From contig NZ_CP014327.1 in NCBI RefSeq assembly GCF_000812665.2, positions 1,025,001-1,089,000 of the forward strand: a stretch of 64,000 bases of DNA, written 5' to 3'. The notes beneath the pieces were generated by a model. That model searched no databases. It was given only the letters and a program-made list of their open reading frames with translations, and was not told where the DNA came from. Source of the stretch: Falsihalocynthiibacter arcticus (GTDB lineage Bacteria; Pseudomonadota; Alphaproteobacteria; Rhodobacterales; Rhodobacteraceae). A program made the position numbers and the translations under genes. Every line of letters begins with the position of its first letter. The stretch's first letter is position 1. This document shows, one piece after another, positions 9,086 through 17,580 of the stretch.

Positions 9086-10351
9086 ATGCCAGCCCTTTGT
9101 CGAAACTGTTTATCCTATTTTGAGACACCGACATCCCTTAGGTTGCGGTGTAGGGAGTGTGGCAGCCCACGTGTTCTAGTCCATCCCGAGCTTTTCGACC
9201 TTTCGACCGCCCATATGGACTGTGACGCGTTTTATGCCAGCGTTGAAAAGCGCGACAATCCGGAGTTGCGGGACAAACCAGTAATTATTGGCGGCGGGAA
9301 ACGGGGCGTTGTCTCCACCGCCTGTTATATTGCGCGGCTCAAGGGTGTGCGGTCCGCGATGCCGATGTTTCAGGCCCTCAAGCTTTGCCCCGAAGCCGAA
9401 GTCGTGAAGCCGCGCATGGACTCCTATGTTGAGGCCAGCCGTGCGATCCGCGCGATGATGGACGAGTTGACCCCGAAAATAGAACCGCTTTCGCTGGATG
9501 AAGCCTTTCTTGATCTCTCAGGCACCCAACGCCTCCATGGCCGCCCTCCTGCCGTCATGCTCGCGCGTTTGGTGAAACGGATGGACGAGGAATTGGGGCT
9601 GTCGGGATCTATTGGCCTGTCTCACAACAAGTTTCTCGCCAAGGTCGCCAGCGATATGGACAAACCGCGCGGATATTCCGTGATTGGCAAGGCCGAGACA
9701 CCCGCGTTTTTGGCGGGAAAACCCATCCGCATGATTTGGGGGGTCGGTCCCGCATTTCAAATTTCGCTAGAGAAGGCAGGATTACGCACATTTGATGATC
9801 TCTTGCGATGGGAGCGCGCGGATTTGACCGCGCGTTTCGGCAGCATGGGCGATCGCTTGTGGCATCTGGCCCGCGGCCAAGATTACCGCCGCATAACGGC
9901 GAACGCTTCGGTCAAATCCATTTCCAAAGAGACGACGTTTTTCGACGATATTTCCGACGTCGAACTACTGGACGGTCATATGTGGCGATTGGCCGAGCAA
10001 GTAAGTGATCGCGCCAAAGCCAAAAATATGGCGGGCAAGGTCGTGACCCTAAAGCTGAAACGCGCCGATTTCACCGCCCTGTCCCGCCGCGTATCCCTGC
10101 GCGATGCCACGCAAATGGCCGACAAAATTTATCGCACTGCCAGAGACTTGTTCGACGCTGTTCCCGATCACAAACCATACCGCCTCATTGGTGTAGGGAT
10201 CAGCGATCTTATTCCAGAAGGCGGTGCCGATTTAACGGGTGACCTGCTTGATCCCGAAGCCATCAAACGCGGCCGCGCCGAGCGGGCGGCCGATGAAATA
10301 CGGGCACGCTTTGGCAAAGATGCGATCATGAAGGGGCGCTCTTTGCGCTAA
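9086..10351 (+). CDS. dinB: DNA polymerase IV (Y-family) with an N-terminal zinc ribbon
   Basis: Translesion DNA polymerase of 421 residues. Palm catalytic residues are visible: Asp45 in AHMDCDAFYASVE and Asp138/Glu139 in SLDEAF. The little-finger domain runs through SKETTFFDDI and LKLKRADFTALSRR. Before the usual start there is a four-cysteine ribbon (Cys5, Cys8, Cys22, Cys25; CRNC and CREC) followed by a linker. I keep the ATG at 9086 because the ribbon is well formed, although no Shine-Dalgarno is visible; a shorter form from Met44 is possible. I see no GTTC-N7-GTTC LexA site upstream, so SOS control is not apparent. The stop abuts the stop of the convergent gene. Confidence 0.93.
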   Translation: MPALCRNCLSYFETPTSLRLRCRECGSPRVLVHPELFDLSTAHMDCDAFYASVEKRDNPELRDKPVIIGGGKRGVVSTACYIARLKGVRSAMPMFQALKLCPEAEVVKPRMDSYVEASRAIRAMMDELTPKIEPLSLDEAFLDLSGTQRLHGRPPAVMLARLVKRMDEELGLSGSIGLSHNKFLAKVASDMDKPRGYSVIGKAETPAFLAGKPIRMIWGVGPAFQISLEKAGLRTFDDLLRWERADLTARFGSMGDRLWHLARGQDYRRITANASVKSISKETTFFDDISDVELLDGHMWRLAEQVSDRAKAKNMAGKVVTLKLKRADFTALSRRVSLRDATQMADKIYRTARDLFDAVPDHKPYRLIGVGISDLIPEGGADLTGDLLDPEAIKRGRAERAADEIRARFGKDAIMKGRSLR

Positions 10352-11212
10352 CTATTCCGCCGCCATGCGCGCTTTATCGCGCCCGATATCGGCAATTTGC
10401 CCCGTCACATCCTGCATCATCTTGCGAAACGCGTTGAAATTCCCATTCGGGCGGATCATCTGCTCGTTCATATAAAGTGAGCGGTCAATCTCGATTTGAA
10501 CCGCGTGTTGGTTCGAACTGATGCGCCCATATTCTTTTGTGATATAGGCGCCCGCAAACGGCATATTGCGCAAAACGCGTAGGCCTTGCGCCCGAAATAT
10601 TTCTTCAATTTGACAGACTATCGCTTCGCTGGCCGAAGCCCCGAAGCGGTCCCCAATCACAACATCGGGACGCCGCGCACCCGAACGCGCAATGGCATCC
10701 AACGCTTCATGCGGCATCGAATGGCAATCCACCAATACAGCTTGACCAAATTCCGACAGATTGCGCGCCATGATGCGATGCAATATGTCGTGATATGGGT
10801 GCCAATAATCGGCAATCCGCCTTAACGCCTCATCATGGGTAATCTTGCCGCGATAAATTGCGCGCCCGCCCGAAACGACGCGCGGGATGACGCCCAGCCC
10901 CGATGCCACGCGCGGATTAGTCGTGTTCTCTTTCAAGCCTTCGATCAGCGCCGGATCAAGTTCGTCAACATTTCGATTCAAATCAACGAATGCTCGCGGA
11001 AATTTTGCCGCCAGAAATACAGCTCCATACTTCGGTGCTGTATCAAAAAGCATGTCCACGAACGCATCTTCCGAGGTTCGAATCGATTTTTCGTCGAGAA
11101 TCGACTTTCTTTTGAACTTTCGATCATACTCGCGGCCACTATGTGGCACGGCAAAAACCACCGAAGTTTCCTTATTTTCAGGCATTTTAAGCGAAAAAGT
11201 GGTTTTGATCAT
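10352..11212 (-). CDS. N-formylglutamate amidohydrolase-family protein
   Basis: A 286-residue protein of the HutG/FGase-like zinc hydrolase family. Motifs include FAVPHSGREYD near the N-terminus, FPRAFVDLNRNVDELDP, YWHPYHDILH and VDCHSMP (candidate metal or catalytic residues), and a C-terminal HAVQIEIDRSLYMNE. N-formylglutamate amidohydrolase releases glutamate in histidine catabolism. No other hut gene is in the window, so the substrate here is open. GGAGAG precedes the ATG. Confidence 0.85.
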   Translation of the reverse strand: MIKTTFSLKMPENKETSVVFAVPHSGREYDRKFKRKSILDEKSIRTSEDAFVDMLFDTAPKYGAVFLAAKFPRAFVDLNRNVDELDPALIEGLKENTTNPRVASGLGVIPRVVSGGRAIYRGKITHDEALRRIADYWHPYHDILHRIMARNLSEFGQAVLVDCHSMPHEALDAIARSGARRPDVVIGDRFGASASEAIVCQIEEIFRAQGLRVLRNMPFAGAYITKEYGRISSNQHAVQIEIDRSLYMNEQMIRPNGNFNAFRKMMQDVTGQIADIGRDKARMAAE

Positions 11213-11303
11213 TTAAGCTCTCCGTTACAATCACTATAGACCGAAATAATTCCGCACCAAAGGCCTTGAACACCGCCACGACTCCTTTTATAGACAGCGC
11301 CAG

Positions 11304-11331
11304 TTGACGCGGTTTTTCCGCGTCCTATTTG
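11304..11331 (+). promoter_or_regulatory. Probable promoter of tRNA-Val
   Basis: TTGACG, a 16-base spacer and TATTTG, ending 30 bases before the mature tRNA. The position suits a sigma-70-type promoter; the -10 element is imperfect. Confidence 0.45.
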
Positions 11332-11361
11332 TTTAGGGCGCAAAAGGCACCGCAAAAATTT

Positions 11362-11436
11362 GGGCGCGTAGCTCAGTGGTAGAGCACTTCGTTGACATCG
11401 AAGGGGTCACTGGTTCGAACCCAGTCGTGCCCACCA
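11362..11436 (+). tRNA. tRNA-Val (anticodon GAC)
   Basis: A complete cloverleaf of 75 bases. The acceptor stem is GGGCGCG with CGTGCCC (one G-U pair). The D-arm is GCTCAGTGGTAGAGC, the anticodon stem CTTCG/CGAAG encloses loop TTGACAT, and the T-arm contains GGTTCGAACC. The CCA end is encoded. Anticodon GAC reads GUC/GUU valine codons. Confidence 0.97.
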
Positions 11437-11530
11437 TTACTTCTGATTCGTCAGAGTGATGTACCAAATTCCCCCGCAAGGGGCCGATTGTAACCCGAGG
11501 CGCCACGCGCCGCGATAAAAGGAGAAGGCC

Positions 11531-11656
11531 ATGAAAGTCCGGAATTCGCTCCGCTCGCTCAAGAACCGTCATCGCGATTGCCGCGTAGTACGTCGCAAGG
11601 GCCGCGTTTATGTGATCAACAAAACGCAACCCCGCTTTAAAGCGCGCCAGGGCTAA
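11531..11656 (+). CDS. rpmJ: 50S ribosomal protein L36, zinc-free type
   Basis: A 41-residue protein beginning [20 protein letters not shown] and ending FKARQG. It is recognisably L36, but of the C-minus class: the four zinc ligands (CxxC...C...H) are not present, with only one cysteine (Cys17) left. AGGAGA lies 5-10 bases before the ATG. A strong terminator follows at once, so it is a single-gene transcript or co-transcribed with tRNA-Val. It is too short for routine gene calling. Confidence 0.96.
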   Translation: MKVRNSLRSLKNRHRDCRVVRRKGRVYVINKTQPRFKARQG

Positions 11657-11673
11657 CCCCCTCTATAAATTAG

Positions 11674-11707
11674 AAAAAAAGCCGCCTTTTTTGGGCGGCT
11701 TTTTTTT
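11674..11707 (+). terminator. Rho-independent terminator of rpmJ
   Basis: GCCGCC/GGCGGC stem flanked by a run of seven A and a run of eight T, with a T-rich loop. Strong in the forward direction and possibly bidirectional. Confidence 0.92.
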
Positions 11708-11827
11708 GGGCCGCGATTGTCGGCGTGAAATAGCCCTTTTGTTAAGAAAACAAATACAAATAGATGGCAATATATGCTTCACACCCTTACATTGCCCCCA
11801 ACGAGCACGTTATAAAAAGAGAGCAGC

Positions 11828-12889
11828 ATGAACCAACTCGCTTCCCAGCCCGTCCCGCAGTCGGACGTGTCGGCTGAACCTAAAAAGGTTGATACAGCCC
11901 GCGATTGGCTTCGCGTTCTCGCAAAGTACCGCGAGCCTATTCTTTGGCGCAGCCTATTTGAACTTGCGGTAACATTGGTACCCTTCTTTGCCCTTTGGGC
12001 ATTGGCTTGGTTGGCTTTGTCCGTCAGCCTATGGCTGGCTGCTGCAATTGCGCTCGTGAATGGCTTGTTCCTTGTGCGCCTGTTTGCAATTCAACATGAT
12101 TGCGGCCACGCCGCGTTCTTCGCCAACAGAGAAGTTTCCGATTGGGTTGGGCGTGCGCTCGGCGTTTTGACTTTGACACCTTATGACGTCTGGAAGCGCA
12201 CGCACGCTATTCACCACTCCGCCTCGGGAAACCTAGACCAACGCGGCATGGGCGACGTCATGACGCTGACTGTTGAAGAATATAAGGCACGCTCGGCATG
12301 GGGAAAATTCGCCTATCGCCTCTACCGCAGCCCGTTGGTTCTGTTTGTCATCGGTCCTGCGTATGTTTTCTACCTTCAATATCGCTTGCCAATCGGATTC
12401 ATGAAGTCCCGCAAATATTGGACAAGCGCGATGGGAACCAACGTCGCAATCGCATTGATCCTTGGCGTTATTGTCTATTTTGGCGGCTGGGCTCCAATCC
12501 TAATGATCTTTTTACCAACAACTTTGCTTGCCGCGATGGGGGGCGTTTGGCTCTTTTACGTCCAGCATCAGTTTGAAGACACGCATTGGGATGTGGCCGA
12601 AGATTGGGAAATGCACGACGCCGCGCTGCACGGCAGTTCCCACTATGAATTGGGGGCGGTCCTTCAATGGCTGACCGCAAATATCGGCTTGCATCATGTG
12701 CACCACCTCTATTCTCGCATTCCCTTCTACCGCCTGACGGAAGTTATGCGTGACCATCCCGACCTCAGCGTCAACCAGCGCCTCACGATTCTAGAAAGTA
12801 TCGCTTGCGTGAAACTCCGCCTTTGGGATGAGAAAGAACGCAAACTTATGAGCTACAAGCAAGTCCGCGTACTCTACGGGAACTCTTAG
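11828..12889 (+). CDS. Membrane fatty acid desaturase (DesA/omega-6 type)
   Basis: A di-iron integral-membrane desaturase of 353 residues. All three histidine clusters are present: HDCGH (90-94), HAIHH (126-130) and HHVHH (289-293), plus QHQFEDTHW. Hydrophobic pairs at about 48-85 and 205-245 form the membrane anchor. It probably introduces a double bond into acyl chains of membrane lipids or an acyl-derived product; regiospecificity cannot be read from the sequence. It stands alone with its own terminator, and TATAAA lies shortly upstream of the start. Confidence 0.92.
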   Translation: MNQLASQPVPQSDVSAEPKKVDTARDWLRVLAKYREPILWRSLFELAVTLVPFFALWALAWLALSVSLWLAAAIALVNGLFLVRLFAIQHDCGHAAFFANREVSDWVGRALGVLTLTPYDVWKRTHAIHHSASGNLDQRGMGDVMTLTVEEYKARSAWGKFAYRLYRSPLVLFVIGPAYVFYLQYRLPIGFMKSRKYWTSAMGTNVAIALILGVIVYFGGWAPILMIFLPTTLLAAMGGVWLFYVQHQFEDTHWDVAEDWEMHDAALHGSSHYELGAVLQWLTANIGLHHVHHLYSRIPFYRLTEVMRDHPDLSVNQRLTILESIACVKLRLWDEKERKLMSYKQVRVLYGNS

Positions 12890-12908
12890 GATCTGCTAAA
12901 TTGTCGAC

Positions 12909-12946
12909 AAAAAGGGGGCCCGCAAGTCGCAGGGCCCCTTTTTTTT
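12909..12946. terminator. Bidirectional terminator between desaturase and acyl-CoA ligase
   Basis: GGGGCCC/GGGCCCC stem flanked by five A on one side and eight T on the other, with a 10-base loop. It separates two convergent genes and can serve both. Confidence 0.9.
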
Positions 12947-12958
12947 GTCTCTGAGAAA

Positions 12959-14191
12959 TCAGTCGTAGCTACGCTGATCGTCAATCACTTTCCCGTCGTT
13001 AGGTAAGCTTCCAACGGGAACTATTTCAATGTTCCCGCGCAGTTTGAGCGTTTCAATAACGCTGGCAGCAAGCAAGGCGGCATCACTAGAAGTTGCCTCA
13101 ACTTTAACCGTTAAAATGTCCTGCTCATCTTTGCGCGTGGCAATCACGCGGGCTTTCTGAACTTCCGGATGCTTGGCCACGAAGTCCGCGACTTGCTCAG
13201 GTCGCACAAACATACCCTTGATCTTGGTCGTTTGGTCCGCACGCCCCATCCAGCCCTTAATCCGCATATTCGTTCGGCCACATGGGCTTTCTCCCAGTAA
13301 AACCGCGCTCAAATCGCCTGTGGCGAATCTGATCAACGGGTAATCGGGATTGAGTGTCGTCACCAAAACCTCGCCAACCTCCCCCGCCGCAACGGGTATT
13401 CCCGTCCCCGGGATGACGATTTCAACAATCACGCCTTCGTCGACAATCATCCCATCCATCGCCTCGCTTTCATAGGCGATATTTCCGAGGTCCGCCGTTG
13501 CATAGCATTGCAAACACGTGATCCCACGGTCCGCATATTCGTGTCGAAGGCTCGGGAAAAGAGCTCCGCCACCGACGACAGCACGCTTAATTTTTAACGC
13601 TAGACCCTCCGTCTCAGCGCGGTCCAAGATCACTTTGAGGTAATCCGGCGTTCCGGCATACGCGGTGACGCCGATATCATGCGCGGCCCTCACCTGAAGT
13701 TCGGTCTGGCCAATTCCGGCGGGCAACACCGTAGCGCCAACGGCGCGCGCACCGCTCTCAAAAATCATCCCAGCAGGTGTCAAATGATAGCTAAAGCAGT
13801 TCTGGATAATGTCTCCACGCCCCACTCCAGCGGCATGCAAAAAGCGCCCCATACGCCACCAATCACCACCAAGACGGCCCGGCTCATAGATCGGCCCTGG
13901 GCTCTGGAAAATATGCTCGAATTCTGAGGCTCCCACTGTGGTAAATCCCCCGAAAGGCGCGCTCTTGGATTGCCCAGAAACCAGTTCGGACTTGCGCGTC
14001 ACAGGAAGGTTTGCCAAGTCGTCAACCGATGTAATCGTAGACACATCAATACCCGCCAACAATGCCGCAATCGCAGGTGCCTTTTGGGCTGAAGCAAGCT
14101 GAGCTGGCAAAGCGCGCGCGATCCCTCCGGCGCGTTGATCTGCACTGCGCGTTTCTAGTTCATCGAAATACCGCATGCCGTCGCCCCGCAT
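12959..14191 (-). CDS. Phenylacetate-CoA ligase-like AMP-forming enzyme
   Basis: A 410-residue member of the PaaK-like branch of acyl-adenylate enzymes, which activate an aromatic or other carboxylic acid as its CoA thioester. Visible motifs: QSPGPIYEPG and FSYHLTPAG in the N-domain, CYATADLGNIAYE, LIRFATGDLSAVL (with the conserved Asp) and the C-terminal GRADQTTKIKGMFVRPEQV. The usual serine/glycine-rich P-loop is replaced by a degenerate SPGP stretch. The ATG at 14191 shares its A with the TAA of the upstream livF (TAATG), implying coupled translation; Met at 14176 is the alternative. It is the last gene of the transporter operon. Confidence 0.85.
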   Translation of the reverse strand: MRGDGMRYFDELETRSADQRAGGIARALPAQLASAQKAPAIAALLAGIDVSTITSVDDLANLPVTRKSELVSGQSKSAPFGGFTTVGASEFEHIFQSPGPIYEPGRLGGDWWRMGRFLHAAGVGRGDIIQNCFSYHLTPAGMIFESGARAVGATVLPAGIGQTELQVRAAHDIGVTAYAGTPDYLKVILDRAETEGLALKIKRAVVGGGALFPSLRHEYADRGITCLQCYATADLGNIAYESEAMDGMIVDEGVIVEIVIPGTGIPVAAGEVGEVLVTTLNPDYPLIRFATGDLSAVLLGESPCGRTNMRIKGWMGRADQTTKIKGMFVRPEQVADFVAKHPEVQKARVIATRKDEQDILTVKVEATSSDAALLAASVIETLKLRGNIEIVPVGSLPNDGKVIDDQRSYD

Positions 14192-15033
14192 TAGCTCAAC
14201 CACCGTTTGCGCCGACGATAACTCCGCACGTCACGGAAGGATTTGCGCCCGTCATCGGACATCCCCAGATAAAATTCCTTCACGTCCGGATTTTCCCGCA
14301 ACTCGGAAGCAGGGCCATCCATAACAACGCGACCGCTTTCAAGGATGTATCCATAATGGGCAAAACGCAGCGCCACATTGGTGTTTTGCTCCGCCAGAAG
14401 AAAGCTCACGCCTTCGTTTTCGTTGACCGACTTCACGATCCCAAAAATCTGTTCGACGAGTTGTGGCGCGAGGCCCATCGACGGCTCGTCCAACAAAATG
14501 GTCTCGGGGCGGCTCATGAGGGCGCGGCCAATGGCGCACATTTGTTGCTCGCCGCCAGAGGCATATCCAGCCTGGCTTTTGCGTCGCTCTTTGAGGCGTG
14601 GGAAATAATTGTAGACCATCTCGAGATCGGCGGCGACGGCGGCTTTGCCATCGCGGCGCGTGTAGGCGCCCGTCATCAGGTTTTCTTCGATCGTCAAATG
14701 CTCAAAACAATGCCGGCCTTCCATGACTTGGATCACGCCCTTTTTCACCAAATCCGACGGCGTAAGGTCTTGAACCCTCTCGCCACGATAATGGATAGAC
14801 CCCTTTGTAACCTCGCCGCGTTCGCTGTGCAGCAGATTGGAGATGGCCTTCAAGGTTGTGGTTTTTCCAGCTCCGTTTCCACCCAACAGGGCGGTAATTC
14901 CCCCTTTGGGAACAGTCAGGCTCACCCCTTTGAGCACGAGGATAACGTGATTATAAATCACCTCAATATTGTTCACCTCCAAAAGAGGTTCGGCTTGGGG
15001 TGTAGGAGTGGCGTCCAGCATTGTATTCACCAT
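14191..15033 (-). CDS. livF: Branched-chain-type ABC transporter ATP-binding protein LivF
   Basis: ATPase subunit of a high-affinity uptake ABC transporter, about 280 residues. Walker A GGNGAGKTT, signature ASGGEQQMCAIGRAL, Walker B ETILLDEPS and the LAEQN H-loop region of LivF are present. The open frame continues upstream to 15372, but that part overlaps livK in another frame and has no homology. The ATG at 15033 directly precedes the family-like sequence. It has a longer C-terminal tail (RSYRRRKRWLS) than usual. A 13-bp hairpin separates it from livK. Confidence 0.94.
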   Translation of the reverse strand: MVNTMLDATPTPQAEPLLEVNNIEVIYNHVILVLKGVSLTVPKGGITALLGGNGAGKTTTLKAISNLLHSERGEVTKGSIHYRGERVQDLTPSDLVKKGVIQVMEGRHCFEHLTIEENLMTGAYTRRDGKAAVAADLEMVYNYFPRLKERRKSQAGYASGGEQQMCAIGRALMSRPETILLDEPSMGLAPQLVEQIFGIVKSVNENEGVSFLLAEQNTNVALRFAHYGYILESGRVVMDGPASELRENPDVKEFYLGMSDDGRKSFRDVRSYRRRKRWLS

Positions 15034-15052
15034 TTTCTCAATTAAATAAGTA

Positions 15053-15086
15053 CCCTCTGGCCACGACACACGCCGTGGCCAGAGGG
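15053..15086 (-). promoter_or_regulatory. Intercistronic hairpin after livK
   Basis: A perfect 13-bp inverted repeat, CCCTCTGGCCACG and CGTGGCCAGAGGG, with an 8-base loop between the livK stop (15095) and the livF start (15033). It has no U-tract. It is more likely an mRNA 3'-end stabiliser or partial terminator for the binding-protein message than a full terminator. Confidence 0.75.
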
Positions 15087-15094
15087 ATTTGTGC

Positions 15095-16381
15095 TTAGTT
15101 ACAACGCTCTTCGATGTTGTTTTCCGCCGCATAGGCCATCGAATCTTCAAGGACCAGTGCGTCGATGATTTCGCCATCAGAAGGTGCGAAATCACTAATG
15201 AGCGACCAAGTTTTTGTCGACGCATCCCACTGTTGGATCGCGCCAAGACCTGGGCCGCCATGGTTTTCACAGGTGACAGCAAACGATGGACCGAAATTCG
15301 GCATCCCGAGTTCCGCCATACGCGCTTCGGTGATCTCAAGAGATTCCATGCCCTTAAGCATATCCGCCGCATTGATGTCGGCTTTACCCGCTATCTTCTG
15401 TGCGTTCAAAGCCGCTTCTGTCGCGAGCATCGCCGCATAGAAACCACGGTTGTAGACCGCCGTGCCGATTTGATCGCCGTTACCAGCCGCTTTGCCGGTA
15501 TCCACAACGTATTTCTGAACGTCATCGAAAACTGGGAAATCGTTGCCAACATTGTGGAAGGTCACCGCTTTATAGCCATTCGCCCCATCGCCAGCCGGTA
15601 GCACATCATGCTCGCCACCAGACCACCAAACGCCAACGAAGTTCTCCATTGGGAAGCGAATATTTGCCGCTTCTTGGATCGCAACTTGGTTCATAACGCC
15701 CCAACCCCACATCAAAACATAGTCGGGTTTTTCGCGCCGGATTTGCAGCCATTGCGATTTTTGCTCCTGACCAGGGTGGTCAACGGCTAAAAGGGTCAGC
15801 TCAAATCCGTACTTCTTGGCAAGTTCTTCAAGGGTGCGGATCGGCTCTTTGCCGTAGGCAGAGTTGTGGTACACAAGCGCGACTTTTTTGCCCTCGAGGC
15901 TACCATCGTTCATGTCGAGCAAGTGGTTTACCGCGATCGAAGCGCCATCCCAATAATTCGCGGGATAGTTAAAGACGTTGCTGAAAATCTTGCCGTTTTT
16001 TGCAGATGTCCGGCCATAACCCATTGTGTGAAGCGCGATTCCATCCGCTGTCACTTTGGGGATCAACTGATAGGTGATGCCTGTGGACAAGGGTTGATAG
16101 ATCAGCGCGCCCTCGCCCTTGGTGCTCTCGTAGCATTCAACGCCTTTTTCGGTGTTATAGCCAGTTTCGCATTCGACCACGTTCGCTTTCACGCCGCCGA
16201 TTCCGCCATCGCGTTCGTTAAGCAACGTGAAGTAGTCGGCATAACCATCCGCAAAAGGAATACCACCAGCGGCATAGGGGCCGGTGCGGTAAGAGAGCGA
16301 TGGGAACATAAGGTCCGCCATCGCGGGGACAGCAGCGGACAATGCGGCGGCTGTTACCATAGTAGCAAGTTTCATTTTCAT
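15095..16381 (-). CDS. livK: Periplasmic substrate-binding protein of the branched-chain-type ABC transporter
   Basis: A 428-residue type I periplasmic binding protein with a Sec signal (residues 1-22, cleavage after AMA). FPSLSYRTGPYAAGGIPFADG is the ligand-site start, KKVALVYHNSAYGKEPI the typical lobe hinge, and DYVLMWGWGVMNQVAIQEA the second lobe. This subgroup accompanies acyl-CoA ligase operons and need not bind amino acids. GGGAGGA lies about 10 bases before the ATG. It is flanked by hairpins on both sides, fitting its need for higher expression than the membrane subunits. Confidence 0.93.
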   Translation of the reverse strand: MKMKLATMVTAAALSAAVPAMADLMFPSLSYRTGPYAAGGIPFADGYADYFTLLNERDGGIGGVKANVVECETGYNTEKGVECYESTKGEGALIYQPLSTGITYQLIPKVTADGIALHTMGYGRTSAKNGKIFSNVFNYPANYWDGASIAVNHLLDMNDGSLEGKKVALVYHNSAYGKEPIRTLEELAKKYGFELTLLAVDHPGQEQKSQWLQIRREKPDYVLMWGWGVMNQVAIQEAANIRFPMENFVGVWWSGGEHDVLPAGDGANGYKAVTFHNVGNDFPVFDDVQKYVVDTGKAAGNGDQIGTAVYNRGFYAAMLATEAALNAQKIAGKADINAADMLKGMESLEITEARMAELGMPNFGPSFAVTCENHGGPGLGAIQQWDASTKTWSLISDFAPSDGEIIDALVLEDSMAYAAENNIEERCN

Positions 16382-16421
16382 CGTTTTAGGTCCTCCCTAG
16401 GGTACAATGTTCGAGTTGTGC

Positions 16422-16438
16422 CGAGGGTTTTCCCCTCG
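16422..16438 (-). promoter_or_regulatory. Intercistronic hairpin before livK
   Basis: CGAGGG and CCCTCG arms with a 5-base loop between livM and livK. With the larger hairpin after livK it brackets the binding-protein message. Confidence 0.5.
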
Positions 16439-16458
16439 ATCTATTTGCGCCGCCCCAC

Positions 16459-17535
16459 TTAATGCGGGAAGGGCCACAATCTTAATTTTTCTTTTGTCAC
16501 GCGCCAAAGTTGGGCGAGACCATGTGGTTCGGCAATGAGAAACACGATGATCAGTGCCCCTACAATCACCAGTTCAAAATGCGCTGCAATATCGGTGGGC
16601 CAGCCCAAGCCGCCCACGAGAACATTTTTCAAAAGCACCGGCATCAAAACCATAAAGGCCGCGCCCGCAAAGCTTCCAAAAACACTCCCCAAACCGCCGA
16701 TAATAATCATGAACAACACAAGGAAACTCTTGTTGATGCCGAAGACTTCACCAACCTCAACCGACCCCAGATAGACCGAGAAAAAGAGCGCGCCCGAAAT
16801 GCCTACAAAGAACGAGCTAACAGCAAAGGCCGTCAATTTGGCCTTGAGGGGGTTCACGCCGATGATTTCCGCAGCGATATCCATGTCGCGCGTCGCCATC
16901 CAGGTGCGCCCGATTGTGCCGCGTGTGAGATTGCGAGCAAGCCACGCACACCCCGTCACGAAGATCAGACAGACAAGGTATTTCGCCCAGGCGTCCGTAT
17001 TTGCGCCCGTCACTTCGATGCCGAAAACAGTTCTTTCGGGCGCGGAAATCTGGCCCGAAGCCGAATAGTTGTAGAACCATGGAACTTTGTTAAACAACCA
17101 CACGAGGAAAAATTGCGCCGCGAGCGTGGCAACAGCAAGGTAGAACCCTTTGATGCGCAGGCTCGGCAGGCCAAATAGAACACCAACCAGCGCCGTGATT
17201 ATACCCGAGATAACAACGTGAACGAGGATTGAAACATCGGGAAAGGACGTCATCAGTTTGTAACAAGAATATGCCCCAACGGCCATAAAACCGCCTGTTC
17301 CCAAGCTCACTTGACCGGTGTATCCAACAAGAATATTCAGTCCAATCGCGGCGATTGCATAGATCAGGAACGGAACGAAAACAGCGCTGGCCCAGTAATC
17401 ATTGATGAAAAACGGGATAACCAAGAACGCCACAAACATAATGACGTAGTAGCCGATGCGATCAAATTTGATCGGAAAGGTCTGGTTGTCTTCACTGTAG
17501 GTGGTCTTAAAATCACCGGCTTCACGATAGAGCAT
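16459..17535 (-). CDS. livM: ABC transporter permease LivM
   Basis: Inner-membrane permease of 358 residues with about nine to ten hydrophobic helices. LNILVGYTGQVSLGTGGFMAVGAY is the LivM fingerprint in its first helices (quoted here in part), and the cytoplasmic EAA-like loop is near ATRDMDIAAEIIGVNPLKAK. GGGAGGGG precedes the ATG. It pairs with LivH to form the membrane channel. Confidence 0.95.
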   Translation of the reverse strand: MLYREAGDFKTTYSEDNQTFPIKFDRIGYYVIMFVAFLVIPFFINDYWASAVFVPFLIYAIAAIGLNILVGYTGQVSLGTGGFMAVGAYSCYKLMTSFPDVSILVHVVISGIITALVGVLFGLPSLRIKGFYLAVATLAAQFFLVWLFNKVPWFYNYSASGQISAPERTVFGIEVTGANTDAWAKYLVCLIFVTGCAWLARNLTRGTIGRTWMATRDMDIAAEIIGVNPLKAKLTAFAVSSFFVGISGALFFSVYLGSVEVGEVFGINKSFLVLFMIIIGGLGSVFGSFAGAAFMVLMPVLLKNVLVGGLGWPTDIAAHFELVIVGALIIVFLIAEPHGLAQLWRVTKEKLRLWPFPH

Positions 17536-17580
17536 CAGACCCCTCCCCGTTTTTCAAGATGGTAAAATCCAAGGTCATAT

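Noticed and set aside
11333-11629. 98-codon minus-strand frame across tRNA-Val and rpmJ
   Set aside because: It contains the well-known antisense-tRNA translation (GTTGFEPVTPSMSTKC) and covers both the tRNA and the L36 gene; a classic false gene.
15034-15372. N-terminal extension of the livF frame
   Set aside because: It lies inside livK in another frame and shows no ABC-ATPase sequence; the homology begins at the ATG at 15033.
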